From assembly GCA_040954595.2 (NCBI GenBank), contig CM082597.2, positions 9,362,001 through 9,426,000 of the forward strand: DNA of 64,000 nt, read 5' to 3'. The notes under the pieces are model-generated. The model did not search any database and was not told the origin of the DNA. It saw only the letters and a list, made by a program, of their open reading frames with translations. How positions within the stretch are numbered: position 1 is the first letter of the stretch; each line of letters opens with the position of its first letter. Origin of the DNA: Balanoglossus misakiensis. Taxonomy: Eukaryota; Hemichordata. The position numbers were made by a program, and so were the translations under genes. Shown here in pieces: positions 47,637 through 59,275 of this stretch.

Positions 47637-49269
47637 TGTGCCATCTCTGTGTGTACATGTATGGTATAATTCAAATGATAACTAGAATGGTTTTCATTTT
47701 GTGAGTTGACACAGTACTGTGATAAGCTTGGTATAATCCCATAAATGATAACAATAATAGTTATGCTTTGTCAGACGACAGTACTGTGATAAGCGCACAT
47801 TAAATTGGTTGGAGTGAAACAGATCTTTATTATTACACTCTTAGCAACATCTGAATGAAATGATCATAAATAATCATCTTTAAAGTATGTTGGTTATAAG
47901 GCTATATATTTTACATATTTTAAAGAATTTTCCTTAAAAATTTGTTATGACTTATTATAAGGTATTGTGTAATGAGAAAGATATGATAATACGAGAATTC
48001 CTAAACAACAACATATTTGTGTTGAATTTGGAGGACAAATTTAACAGTGTACCAATTCAGCTCTCCCTTTGCATGCTGACTTACTTCTGTATTCATACAA
48101 GGCAGCATTTATCCTTAACTTGATCAGATAGAAGGTCTTTTCATCCAAATGCATAGATTATGAATTATTTCTCTCAATATATTCAGTGACTACCTCCCGA
48201 TGATATATATCCTCCTGAATTAGTGCTTCAAATTTTGATATTTTTCTTGATATTTTTCTTTAATTTGACTTCAACCGTCACCATTCTCCAAGACTGTAAA
48301 AGAAGGGAGATGATGATTAACTATTATCAATTTTTTTGCCCCTTGTACTGACTTTACAACTGGCCGTATAAATCTGATATTTGTTTGGCATGCGAATTTT
48401 GGAATATGTATGATCACAATTATAAGATCCTCAAAATAAAAGATCCTATCATTTCATTTGGTTAATAACCAGTTCATAGGTGAATGAAAATATAGTTACT
48501 CACTTTGAGACCTGACATGTATATATAATAATTCAAAGTATTTATTCGCATATGTTTATATTATTCATGGTGTTATAGATCAATGGAAATTTTTCAAATT
48601 AAATTCATGTATATAAAATGTAGCAATGCAATGTCATATGTGAAACCCTTAATCTTGATATTGTAATTCATTGTAGAATATGATTATATTGTGTTATTCA
48701 CTCAACTTGTGCATGTATGTTTAAGATTCATGCAAAATTACTTTTTTATACAAACTGTTCCTTTTTGTGTTGTTCGGAGGTGACAACTCATCAACAATGA
48801 AATAAGTTTGGGAAATTTTTGAACAAAGTCATGAAGTGGAAGTACTATAAATAAGTTTAATATCTGTTTGAGTTGTCCTGCCAGAAGTCAACATTTTTAG
48901 CTTATACAAATACTGTTGCAACTACAGAACAGTTGAAGAATTTCATCATTATATTTATGTTTTAATTACAAGTATATCAATTGTACCTTTTCCTTATATT
49001 AAAAGCATATTTTTATTATAATATTTAATTGAGTTCTTTGTCTACTTTTTTAAACTGACAATTTGTCAGTCATTACCATAACCCTGGAGTGTATTTCACT
49101 GTGTCCAGAGATTCTTCTGTATTTGTTATAATAAGACATCAAACCAGGTCCAATAATCAATATTACTCAAGCTAAGCTAATTACCAGGTCCAGGTTCAAA
49201 AAAGAAATAAGAGAAAAACTTACAATTTCAACAGGATCATCTTGAACCACTGCTAAGTGGTAGTACTCG
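47637..49269. other. 3' untranslated/intergenic region of the receptor-like gene
   Basis: AT-rich sequence with no coding exon that I can support. An AATAAA at 48435-48440 is a plausible poly(A) signal about 800 nt after the stop. A 39-bp near-duplication (TACTGTGATAAGC words) lies near 47715-47795. Confidence 0.45.
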
Positions 49270-49718
49270 CACAGGGGGCTGCAAACATGAAAGTTATAAA
49301 TGGCGGAGTTCCTGCATTTTCCCCCAATAAACATTAATTGATGAACAGTCTTTGTGCTTGTTTATTTTTCTGTGTTACCTCCACCTGTCTTATCAGTTGC
49401 TAATCCAGAATACAAGCTATTGCATTTCCCATTAAGCACCTGCTAACGACTTAATCTTTGTGCCCCATCCACGGATTTAGTGGATTAAGTAAACATCGGT
49501 CAGTTCTCACTTGGTAAGAGAATACCCAGTACTCGCTGACCGATGTTTACTTTATTAACTTAATCCGTGGATGGGCCACACAGATTAAGTCGTTAGCAGG
49601 TGATTAATGGGAAATGGATAGCTTTTATTCTGGATTAGCAAATGATAAGACAGGTTGGGAAAAAGCAGAATGGAACGTACTTCGCCATTTATAACTTTCA
49701 TGTTTGCAGCCCCCTGTG
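49270..49718. mobile_element. 449-bp foldback element (near-complete palindrome)
   Basis: The ends are inverted copies of a 36-bp sequence beginning CACAGGGGGCTGCAAACATG (49270-49305 and 49683-49718). The interior is also largely self-complementary (GCTAATCCAGAATA, CATTTCCCATTAA, CTTAATC, CATCCACGGAT, AAACATCGGTCAG and their mirrors), so the whole element can fold into one hairpin around 49510-49530. GTACT occurs at both borders (49263-49267 with two extra bases, 49719-49723) and may be an imperfect target duplication. There is no coding capacity. Confidence 0.88.
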
Positions 49719-50152
49719 GTACTAGGTGTCGGAAATGGGTAAGCACACCCTTCCAGCATGCTACACCCGTTAAGACTGACCCAAAGAGACAGATTTAAGT
49801 TGAATTTGACTTAACTAACAAATTACTGTTGCAAGTCAAATCCATATTTTGACTTTATCTCTGACTGAGCGCAGCGAGTCTGAGAGACAATCCACGTCTT
49901 CCTCTTCACAAGCAGCCCACTTTTTTACATAAGTTTCAGTAGCATCCATAATGGTTCTAAAGTTGGTGGCTCGAGACAATATTTCGGGCAAAACTGGGCA
50001 GCTGCCGAAGTTTGGTATTTGGAATGATTGTCAGGTCACCTGTTATTATATGAACGTGAGGTTCACAAGTGTAAATCCAATATTTAACATTACTTAAAGG
50101 GACAAATTACTCAAATTCTCTTTTGAGCTTATTTATTAGGGAGACACATAAA

Positions 50153-52046
50153 ATGGCTCGTCAAGCATATTTAACCTGGAAATCGGAATCCAAGCCACGC
50201 TTTGGACCAGTCTATGAACATATGCGTCAAAGCAGAGCAAAATTTAAATATGCTCTTAGACAATGCCGAAAAGAAGAGGATCGCAAGTGAGCAAATGGCA
50301 TGGCCCAAGCTCTTCTTAAAAAAGACCACCGACGGTTTTGGACCGCAGTTGCTGATCTCAATAACAAAAGAGCCCCGTTACCTGCCACTGTCAATAACAT
50401 CACAGGTGATCAACATATCGCAAACATGTGGGGCAGTCACTTCGAGCAGCTTTTCAATTCTGTCAACAACACGAAACATCAAGCTGGTGTAATGCATACC
50501 ACGGAATCTGTGACCTCGTCTGATAATCTGAATATTCGTGTAGATGAAATAGACAAAATTTTTGCTGAACTTCAGATCGGAAAGTCTCCTGGCGCAGATG
50601 GACTGAGTGCTGAACACTTGAAATATGCAACTAGGAAATTACGTATACATTTCGCTTGTTGTTTTACTTCTATTCTTATCCACGGTACCATACCAGATAA
50701 GCTTGCGAAGGTCATTATTGTTCCTGTTGTTAAAGACAAGACAGCAGATCTCTCCAGTAAGAACAATTATCGCCCTATTGTTTTAACGTGTGTGTCTTCG
50801 AAGGTCTTAGAATATATTATTCTTAACAGGTGCGAACATAATTTACATACGACTGACAATCAGTTTGGCTTTAAAAGCTCCCACAGTACGGATATGTGCA
50901 TATTTTTACTGAAGGAAACCATTAGATACTATAAACAGAACCACAGTTCTGTTTTTGTTTGCTTTTTAGACGCCGAAAAGGCATTTGACAGAGTCAATCA
51001 TTGGACTCTTCTTAAGAAATTGATTGACAGATCTGTTCCTACTTATATAGTTCGTTTGCTGAGAAATTGGTTTTCCTGTCAAAGTTATTGTATTCGCTGG
51101 TCAAATGCTCTCTCTGATTCGTTTAAAGTGGGAAATGGTGTACGTCAAGGTGGAATTCTTTCGCCTTTTCTTTTTAATGTTTATGTTGATAAGCTGAATG
51201 TAAGGCTGTCAAATGCCGGTGTAGGTTGTGAGATAGCAGGAGACTTATGTTGAACAACCTGTCCTACGCAGACGATATGTGTCTAATTGCACCGTCAGTT
51301 AAACGTTTACGAAAGCTGATTCAGATATGTCAACTCTACGCTGAAGATCATGATATCAAATATAACACGCGAAAATCGAAATGCATGCACTTTGAATCGT
51401 CGATTAAGCTTTCAAGTATTCCATCAGTTAATCTCTGTGAGACTGCTCTTGAATTTGTTTGTAAATTTACCTATCTTGGGCATATTTTCTCTCATGATTT
51501 ATCTGATAATGAGGACATTCTAAAACAACGTAGAGCATTGTGTGGAAGGGCTAATTTTCTCCTTAGAAAGTTCAATTCGTGTTCTGTCGACGTGAAATTG
51601 CGTCTTTTTAATGTTTTTTGTAACAATATTTATGGTTCTCATTTATGGTGCGCTTTTAATTCGTATAATATCCGGAATATCATCGTATGTCACAATAATT
51701 CACTTCGAAGACTTCTTGGTCACCCCGGACACGAAAGTGCCTCTAAAACATTTGTTCTAAACGCCGTAAACTGCTTCTCGTCATGAGAAGAAAGTCGCTT
51801 TTAATTTTTCTGTTCGTCTCTGTACTAGTCCCAATGTCTTGATCAATCGCCTTGTCTCATGGGATATGCGCTTTTATGGTCTACATGCCCACTGGATGGA
51901 CATTTTACATTGATTCTTAAGAGTGTTTTTTTTAACTTATTTTAGTTTTTAGTTTTCTAGTGATTTTTGCCAGTTTTTTTTATAACCAATTTCTATGGAC
52001 GATTGTGTCTGAAATAAAGATTAATAATAATAATAATAATAATAAA
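50153..52046 (+). pseudogene. 5'-truncated LINE (Jockey-superfamily-like, CR1/L2/Rex type) reverse transcriptase
   Basis: Reverse transcriptase motifs are clear: GKSPGADGLSAEHLK, NNYRPIVLTCVSSKVLE, FLDAEKAFDRVNH, VRQGGILSPFLFNVYVD and the catalytic YADD (about 51268). Lesions include an in-frame TGA at 50288-50290, a frameshift near 51240-51250 just before YADD, and another near 51780. The last frame (RLVSWDMRFYGLHAHW) ends at 51911-51913. The endonuclease domain is missing, as in normal 5' truncation. The 3' end carries AATAAAG followed by (TAA)n at 52018-52046, a microsatellite tail typical of these clades. It is distinct from the LINE at 26-35 kb. The clade assignment is approximate. Confidence 0.88.
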
Positions 52047-52850
52047 AATAGGGGCCAGTCATCAAGACGGTGGCGTATGATTTTTTTAAAGTAAGTTTCC
52101 AAATTATAAGAATAAGAATTTCATACTTTTTGTCCATCAGAATAAAGCCCATGGAAAACATTTTGGATTTGCCAGTCACTCAAATTTAAGACTTTTTGAC
52201 AAACTTTGTGTCCTCACACACTGCGCTTATTCTCCTTCCATTAGGGTTATTACTATAGATTTGTTGTATGTCAAATGCGTATATATTTCTTGCCAAAAAT
52301 TCACAAACAAGCAGTTAAATTTCAAAGAGTTTTTTCCAAAACAAGAAAAAACAATAAATACGTACATACATAAATTATGTAAACATGGATAAAATCAAAT
52401 CACTTTTGATAAAAAATAATCTAGGCAAGGAAAACAGGTTTCTGAAGAAAGTTCTGTTATAATAGCCACATCATATCTGCATGATCAATATTACCACAAT
52501 GAGAAATAACCCCTGCACAAAAAAATCATAATGTTGCCCTTCCCACTGATATATAATGGGGACAGGTTGAATACAAATGCCTGGCGGTGAAAGATCACTG
52601 CAAGTGAAGGAACTTTTATTATCTATGTATTTATTGTTTTTTAGTTTGTCATGTGCTACAAAATACTTTTATATTTGCAAGGAAATAAGAAAAGGAAACA
52701 CGTTACTAGTGAATCGGAATCCGTGGCTTAATCTGAATCTGAAATCGACAACATTACACCTATTTGTAATCGTTATATTTAATTATACAGGTAAATTTTG
52801 TGGTTTCGTTGTTTCGCTGTTTCGTTGTTTCGCAAAGTATAACTAGCCCC
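52046..52850. repeat. Possible MITE-like unit with imperfect inverted ends
   Basis: The left end reads AATAGGGGCCAGTCATCAAG. The right end, read on the other strand, is AATGGGGCTAGTTATACTTT: similar but not identical. Just inside the right end are repeats of GTTTCGCT/GTTTCGTT. Both end sequences recur near 63466-63590. The 89-codon frame at 52577 is not supported as a gene. Confidence 0.45.
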
Positions 52851-53011
52851 ATTTTCACATACATCAAAGAATTCACCAATCATCTATCCTGGACAAAACA
52901 TTTATGTTTAAAAAACATGTACATGTAATAAATACATCCTATATACAAATACACACATGGCTTGTGCCACTATGTCGCAGCTAACCAAGCAACACTATAC
53001 CAGATTTCTTA

Positions 53012-53859
53012 TCAAACTCTGGCTGCAGATGACCCTTCACTATAATTAATTTCATGTCTGGCAACCGCTGTATAAACATTATCAGAATGGATCCTACCAT
53101 TGCCTGAATGAGGTGTTGTAACAGAAACGCTTTCTCCACCCCATCTCATAGTTTTATTGTCCCTGTGAAAGAAATTTGCCTCACACGGTTCTCGCAATGG
53201 TTCCCTTCTGACATATCTCATTGGTGCAGCATCCACCGTGTCTGGAACACCATCAATCATTGCTCCTAGCTCCACTGATGGTGATCTTGTTGCTTGCTTT
53301 TTTGGACAACATCGGATATCTCCCGTTGGATGAAGACATAAATAATAAATAACCATAAAAAATAATCCCAAGAAAAAACCACCTATAACACATGCAATAG
53401 CAGGATATGTGTATAAATAGTCTTCTTCCCTTCTCCAATACCAAAGTCCAATTAAGAAAACATTTTCAAGAAAAGTTACTGAGTAGTAAATTGTAAGTCT
53501 GTATCTAGTTTGCCCTTCTTTCATGTTGAAGAAACAAAATATGTAGACAATACCAATGACTCCATCAAAGAGAATTTCCTCTGCTCCAGTGAGACAGAAA
53601 TTTGTCTTTTGGACAATCAACCACATTGACATTCCAAGCCAATGAACAAAGACTATCACAAAGACAGCCCACAGATAGACGGAGGCAAATAGTGCTAATG
53701 CAACTACACGGGCTGCAACAGTAAAGAGTCGCCACAGAATCTGTAGAAGTACTCCTCCATAGTTGATGTTTTCTTTGTCATGACGCGATTCTCTAAGAGC
53801 TTTGTGATAGGCTGCTAGTGACCAGGAGAGTGATATGAGGGAAACACAAGCTGATGTCA
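53012..53859 (-). CDS. XK-related protein (XKR family), terminal exon
   Basis: XKR proteins are multi-pass plasma-membrane proteins; several are phospholipid scramblases activated by caspase cleavage in apoptosis. This 282-codon terminal exon follows an acceptor TTTGTTACAG on the minus strand, entering in phase 1. It encodes SLISLSWSLAAYHKALRESR, several hydrophobic segments (about residues 40-80, 100-117, 126-145 and 155-181 of the exon), and VHWLGMSMWLIVQKT, all strongly XKR4/6/7-like. The hydrophilic C-terminal tail contains DTVD-A (coding 53231-53242), a caspase-type DxxD motif, then MRYVRREP. Upstream exons (higher coordinates) were not found and probably lie beyond 64000. There is no frame damage. 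Confidence 0.9.
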
Positions 53860-53998
53860 CTGTAACAAACAAAAGAGATACGTGTTAGTTGTCAGTACGT
53901 CATAGAAATTATCTTGCAGCATAGGATAATATTGAGAATTGCCACTTCTACTATTTTAAAACACGGTGTTTACCATTTATTCATTTTGGTGAGATTTT

Positions 53999-54149
53999 TA
54001 CTCTCATATCCTACAAACGGGATGGAAGGTGCGTGTGGTTGAATGTTGATTCACTATATATCCATATGTAGAATAACATAAACAGTCTCTTGTATCAAAC
54101 ATAATTAATGGGAAAAGGGCAGCGAGAGAGAGACTTTGTCCCTTTAAGC
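53999..54149 (-). repeat. Dispersed ~140-bp repeat, copy 3 (reverse)
   Basis: Reverse-complement relative of 39357-39495, ending GACTTTGTCCCTTTAA on the + strand. It lies in the intron upstream of the last XKR exon. Confidence 0.8.
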
Positions 54150-54728
54150 TATCAGGACATGACTGGTGACAAATAAATGTTCAACTTTTATAAAAATACA
54201 AAACCATTTTCGAGCGAGTGAGTGCTTTCCAAGATGCCAGTGTGATCGGGTGTGTTCACACTGCTTCAAGTGTGTCGCGTTTTGATCCTTCAAAAATGCG
54301 TTTTTCAAATTCGATAGCCATTGTCAATCTTCTAGTTAAGTTGTATTGTATAAACACCATGCATTGGTTCAATATAGTTTTGCCAAAGTGATTAAATGTT
54401 ACCGATAAAACTGTATGAAAATTGGAGCTGCACTGATCGCCGTCGAACAGAAAGGAAGCCCTACAAATGCACTGTCTTCGATCACTCACTCAACGACCTG
54501 GGGCAGTACGTGTTCCTAGTCCTGGGTCGCGTTCTGATCGACAAGGTCAGGGTTAGAATAAGAATCACAAATCTGCGTGCTGGGGGAGGGACTGTATCTT
54601 AAACGACATTTATACAACAATAACAGCAACAGTACACAGAAATTTTCCACACATGTGCTAAATAAATTATGATGCATTCTGGGGGAAATGACATCATCGC
54701 ATATGCTAATCTGATGCAAGTGACAGGC

Positions 54729-54870
54729 ATGGCTGTAGATGGGAGTTTGTTCAAATGAAGTTGTCATTGCCAAAGATATGCAAATTAGCTGGGAAAATGT
54801 GAAATTGGTCAAAACTCAAAAACTCGACAACCACTGGTCATATTGATTTGAAAATTGGTATGCATGTACC
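54729..54870. repeat. Direct repeat, copy 1 of a ~140-bp unit
   Basis: It shares GGGAGTTTGT, CAAATGAAGTTGTCAT, ATGCAAATTAGCTG and TTGGTCAAAACTCA with 55220-55360, about 490 bp away, with moderate divergence. Confidence 0.75.
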
Positions 54871-55084
54871 TTATGTCAACCTCATACAGTCCTGTATGTT
54901 TTGAGCTAATATTATCGATTTCCTATTTTTTATGCATTTTTTGTATTTTTCCATGTTATTGGTAAAAAGTCTTCATTTCTGAAAGTGATGGGCTTACTTC
55001 TTTGAAATTTAGTATGAAGCTTCCTAATGGTTGTCTGAGTAACCATAGTTTTGTTAGGTCCCATTGGTATATAGCATGGGACCT

Positions 55085-55160
55085 TAAGGGATCGGTTGCG
55101 TCTGTATGTATGTATGTATGTATGGATGGATGGATGGATGTATGTCTGTATATCCGTCCA
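55085..55160. repeat. TGTA/TGGA tetranucleotide microsatellite
   Basis: (TATG)n passes into (GATG)n at about 55108-55150. It lies between the two copies of the 140-bp repeat. Confidence 0.85.
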
Positions 55161-55219
55161 CATCAAAACTTGAAAACCGCGACGTGTATCACCTTGATAT
55201 TTGGTGTGCAGATGCAGGC

Positions 55220-55360
55220 TGGGCTGTAGATGGGAGTTTGTGCAAATGAAGTTGTCATGGCCAAAAATATGCAAATTAGCTGGAAAAATGTGAATTTGGT
55301 CAAAACTCAGTAACTCACGAACTACTGGTCAGATTGCTTTGCCAAGTGGTGTGCATTTAC
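55220..55360. repeat. Direct repeat, copy 2 of a ~140-bp unit
   Basis: Partner of 54729-54870. Together with the microsatellite between them, they suggest one dispersed element inserted into, or duplicated around, another. Confidence 0.75.
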
Positions 55361-55629
55361 TTATTATTGAGTTATTTAATATATACACAGCAAATTCCTG
55401 AATGATTACATAACTGGCCAAGTTTTAAAGAGGCCAGCTGTTCTATTTAGTGTATGTACAGTACATATGCCATTGGCAGGTTTGGGTCAGTCAGTGCTTG
55501 CCCATTGATCTCTCGTTATGTGTGTGTGTGTGTCGACCCTGTCTGTCTGTCTGTATATGGCCAAGTACTCCGGTGTAGACTTTTTCTTGTGTAATCCCTC
55601 AATGGGACCACTGTGTCCTTGACGTGATT

Positions 55630-55712
55630 TTTTTTTGGATTGTCATAAGTTGGTAAACATTTCTTATCAGCAACTCAAATATTTTTGCATTCATATGTGT
55701 TATAAAAGGGAC
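55630..55712 (+). repeat. Dispersed block with TATAAAAG, shared with the LINE ORF1 insertion
   Basis: GTTGGTAAACATTTCTTATC and the following GTTATAAAAGGGAC match 27528-27595 and 28728-28795 closely. The block is a third copy of the first part of insertion units A and B. The TATA-like word could be a promoter remnant of the parent element. Confidence 0.75.
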
Positions 55713-55904
55713 TGATATTACTCATTAATATTCACGCTCATACTCATTAAAATTCACATCTCTTGTATTATATCAAAATGAGACATTTGAATGGGTTGAG
55801 TACACAACAGTGCCTGCTGGCAGCCTTTGTTTGCCTTTTTTTCACCTGAGTGCTGGTCAGCTGGCCCACCACCACATGTGAAAGTCCCTATAGGGGTCCT
55901 GTAC

Positions 55905-56205
55905 CAGGTTCAGACAGGGTAAAATTCGAGACACTATTTGCCTATGGTAAACACAGAGCATTAATCCTTTGAGTCGCATTGTGTCTACACACACAAAGTT
56001 TATGTATAGGCGCTGAGGTCGGCCCCATAGACAATGGGTTGCGGAGAGGTGTTAATCCTTACACCAGCTCAGGTCTGGCCGAAAACGCCGTCTCAAATCT
56101 GAGACGTTTCAGGACCACTTACACCATCCACACATGTTTTTTTTAACCGGTATCTGATCTGAGATGCTTTAGTACCATCTGAATGGTGTGTGTGTGACCC
56201 CCATA
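55905..56205 (-). repeat. Inverted copy of the 36948-37255 dispersed repeat
   Basis: Shared blocks in reverse orientation include AACTTTGTGTGTG, CCCATTGTCTATGGGGCC and TCTCAGATTTGAGA. It is moderately diverged. It does not carry the A/B-box-like portion seen near 37265. Confidence 0.8.
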
Positions 56206-57719
56206 CTGTTCGTGATAGATTTTCCTATAATGCAATGCATAGTTAGCTTTTGTGCCTGCCAAGCGCAAGCACTACATATTTGTAGGTACAAACGCAATGT
56301 GCACATGTTACAATCAGCTAGGCTCAAGTCTGGCCCAGAACCAAAACAAATACTGCAGAATGTGGAAGTCATACGGCAAGAACATCGATTTTAACAACAA
56401 CAACATTGACAGAGCATTTGTTTTCGAGGAGAAGGAATCTATCAACAGCGATGGAAGAGCATTTCTGACCGCTGTGAAAATATTATATATATAGCTGAAG
56501 AGATTTTTGACAATTTTGCTGAGAACAATAGCCAGTATCACCACATACAGGAACTACTGCTGAATTAAATTCTCATATCAAAATGTTTTGTGACATTTAT
56601 AGCTCACGTGTGTACACACTGTGAGCCTATGTCGCGGCCTTTTCTGCGTGTGTGTTTCTGTCTGTCTGTCTGTGTGTGTACAGGATATCTCAAAAACGGC
56701 TAAACGGATTCAAGTCAAACTTAGTACGTTGGTTCAGATGGTTCAAATGATTACGTTTTGGTAGGCAGGGCTTGCATATTAATGAAGTTATCAGGGTTTT
56801 AATTTTTCTGTTACATGGTTCTCTATGGGAGGCAACCTAATTAGACTGTGAGCCAGTATAGTATTACCTCACCCAGGGGGGGGGGGATTTTTTAGACTAT
56901 GTTTTTCTGAAAGCCTATCATGTACTGAGTAAAATGCACTTTGTTTGCCATCTGGGCACCGGGGCGTTTTCCAGTTATTGGCTTCTAAATTATAGTGTGT
57001 AACTTATGTAGGAAACCCTAAAAGTACATATAAATTGACGAAGGGGGTAAATTAGTCTAAGACTGACTCTGACTACTGACTCTCCGAACGTATACCTAGA
57101 ACAACTGGGATATATTTGGTATTTGGTATCAAAAGAAAGCTTAATAAACAACTTTTCTATTAATTACCAAATAAAAGGGATATAACAAATCATGACATCA
57201 TAGTGACATCATAAGTCAAAATACCCTTACGAAAATGGTGTTCTGTTCACCTATAAATGTGAGGTTTTGAAAAACACATCTCTGTGCAATTGTACTCATG
57301 AAAATTGTGATGTGTTTGGTATCAACAGAAAGCTGATTAAGTATCCAATTATTACAAAAATTGATACGGTAATCGATTACTTCATCATTACGTCATAACT
57401 CAAAAACCTAAATCAAGTGCATTTTATTTTATTTTTGTCTCTATTTGTCAAAGTTAACTTGATATGAACAGCACTCTCATCAGGGAAGTTTTGTTGACGA
57501 TGTTATTCGCACACCATAAATTAATGGTTTCGTTTTGGTACTTTGGCAGCAATTGAAGTCTGAGAAACACTGAATATGCACATGGTAGGATAGTATAACA
57601 TCTGATTTGTAGAGTATATTGCAGGGGCTGTAAAAGCACTATACGTTAAACGGAAGTGATAGCTTTCTTCAAATTTTCATATGAAAGACAAATATATGTA
57701 GGCTTATGGCAAGCCTCAG
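56206..57719. other. Intergenic or XKR intron, no gene recognised
   Basis: Small open frames (for example 56252-56494) have no family features. A TGTCTG-rich tract (about 56640-56690) and a G10 run (about 56877) occur. A promoter-like repeat family may be present near 56590-56830, but I could not pair it within the window. Confidence 0.4.
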
Positions 57720-58330
57720 GGGTCTTAAGTATAGCAATAGTAGTATATGTTATACTATTATTATATTTTTATTATTAAAACATTTTATATTATTTACATA
57801 CTTAACTATATTAAGGTATTCATTATTAAATGACTTATACACATTATCATAGTATTAATAAATAGTATGCTAGTATATATAAAAAATTTGAAATTAAGGC
57901 TGGCCAGTAACATATTACTTTAATTCATTCATATAGTATTTTTTAATGTCGCTATCTATTGTTTAAATAGTAACAAATAATTTAAATTTGTAGCATAATT
58001 ATTCTCTAACATTATTAAAAGATGGTTAAAAATTATTTGATTATTATCTAAAAATATTATTCTATTTGGTAGCAAAAGGATCTGGTTTTTGGATAGTATT
58101 ATATTATTTAATTGTATTGACAAATTATAATTTTGTTTGATAGTATGATTGTCATCTTGAAGATGTATGTTTTTAAAATAATTATTTTATTTTTAAATAC
58201 GAGAAAATGGTTGGTACATCACATCAATTTATTTTAACTTTATTTTTGTTATTTATTAAAATGGTGAAATGAATATAAACACAAATTTTTATATTTTAAG
58301 TGACTATGCTTTTATGTTAATGCTGTCGTC
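57720..58330. repeat. Strongly AT-rich block
   Basis: About 600 bp composed mainly of TATTA, TTAAAT and ATTAT words, clearly more AT-rich than its flanks. It has no open frames and no clear period. It may be a decayed AT-rich MITE or a matrix-attachment-like region; neither is shown. Confidence 0.6.
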
Positions 58331-58445
58331 TGTTAGATGATCATTGAATAGCTTATGTTTTCCATGCATTATACATAGAGGGCGTATGTTTAAGCTATTC
58401 AAAGACTCTAAGACTTTAAGACTCTTTGCAAGTATTAAATGTTTT

Positions 58446-58486
58446 TATCATCATCATCATCATCATCAACAACAACAACAACAACA
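58446..58486. repeat. (ATC)n(AAC)n microsatellite
   Basis: Seven or so ATC triplets are followed directly by AAC triplets, the same two-part pattern seen in the right arm of the foldback at 16348-17365. Confidence 0.85.
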
Positions 58487-59238
58487 TGATTCATTCCTCT
58501 ATTCCCTACGGTTGTAGTTCACGAACGTCAAATTCTTGGAGACAGCCATTACACTTTTCTTTGATCGTGATTAAAGGGTCGTCTGCAACAAGGGGTTTCG
58601 TTGACAGGTTTCTCTGGATTGGTCGTAGGTAAATCTTACTTTGAGGTCCGACATAATTATACAATAGTTCTCATATATTCACCACAGAGACATCATATAA
58701 TAATCACACATGACTTGGAGAATACATTGACTTTGAACTATATTTTGCCCTTTACGCTTAGATTACTTAATTTATGTCAGACCGTACTCGCGATTTGAAA
58801 GTTCTTGCCTCTCTGTGATTTTAGACTAGGTCACAATTCACGTCATACTTCTACGGATTGCTACATATAGAGTGAATATACGCGCACACACACACAATGC
58901 TACTCATGTAGCTATACCACGACCGGAAACTGGCGATCCGTGCTGACAGTGCTTTTCCAACGCCCAGGAGTATTTGATTCGATTTCATTTTCAATGTTGA
59001 ATTTCCCACAAATTGTTTTATCTCACCTGCAGTTTTCGGGGCTTGTTTACGTTTTTGTGCTTATGCAGCGAGTTCTGAGCGATCTTGTTTAGACCTACGT
59101 AAAACTTTGCAGTACCAGATGGCAACACACACTGGCGCATGTTGAAGCCCACACTCGAATAAACGTTACACAAGAAAGAATATTCATTCTGGCGAGTTTT
59201 TCACTCGACTTGTATCTACATTGTACAAGTCTGATGGA

Positions 59239-59275
59239 ATTTAAGGGCAGCGAGAGAGAGACTGTGTCCCTTTAC
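59239..59275 (-). repeat. Fragment of the dispersed ~140-bp repeat
   Basis: GGGCAGCGAGAGAGAGACT and GTCCCTTTA match the end of the repeat at 53999-54149. It lies immediately before the uncharacterised pseudogene. Confidence 0.65.

Noticed and set aside
56252-56494. 80-codon frame MPAKRKHYIF...
   Set aside because: No recognised domain, and neighbouring frames overlap it. Support is insufficient to call a gene.
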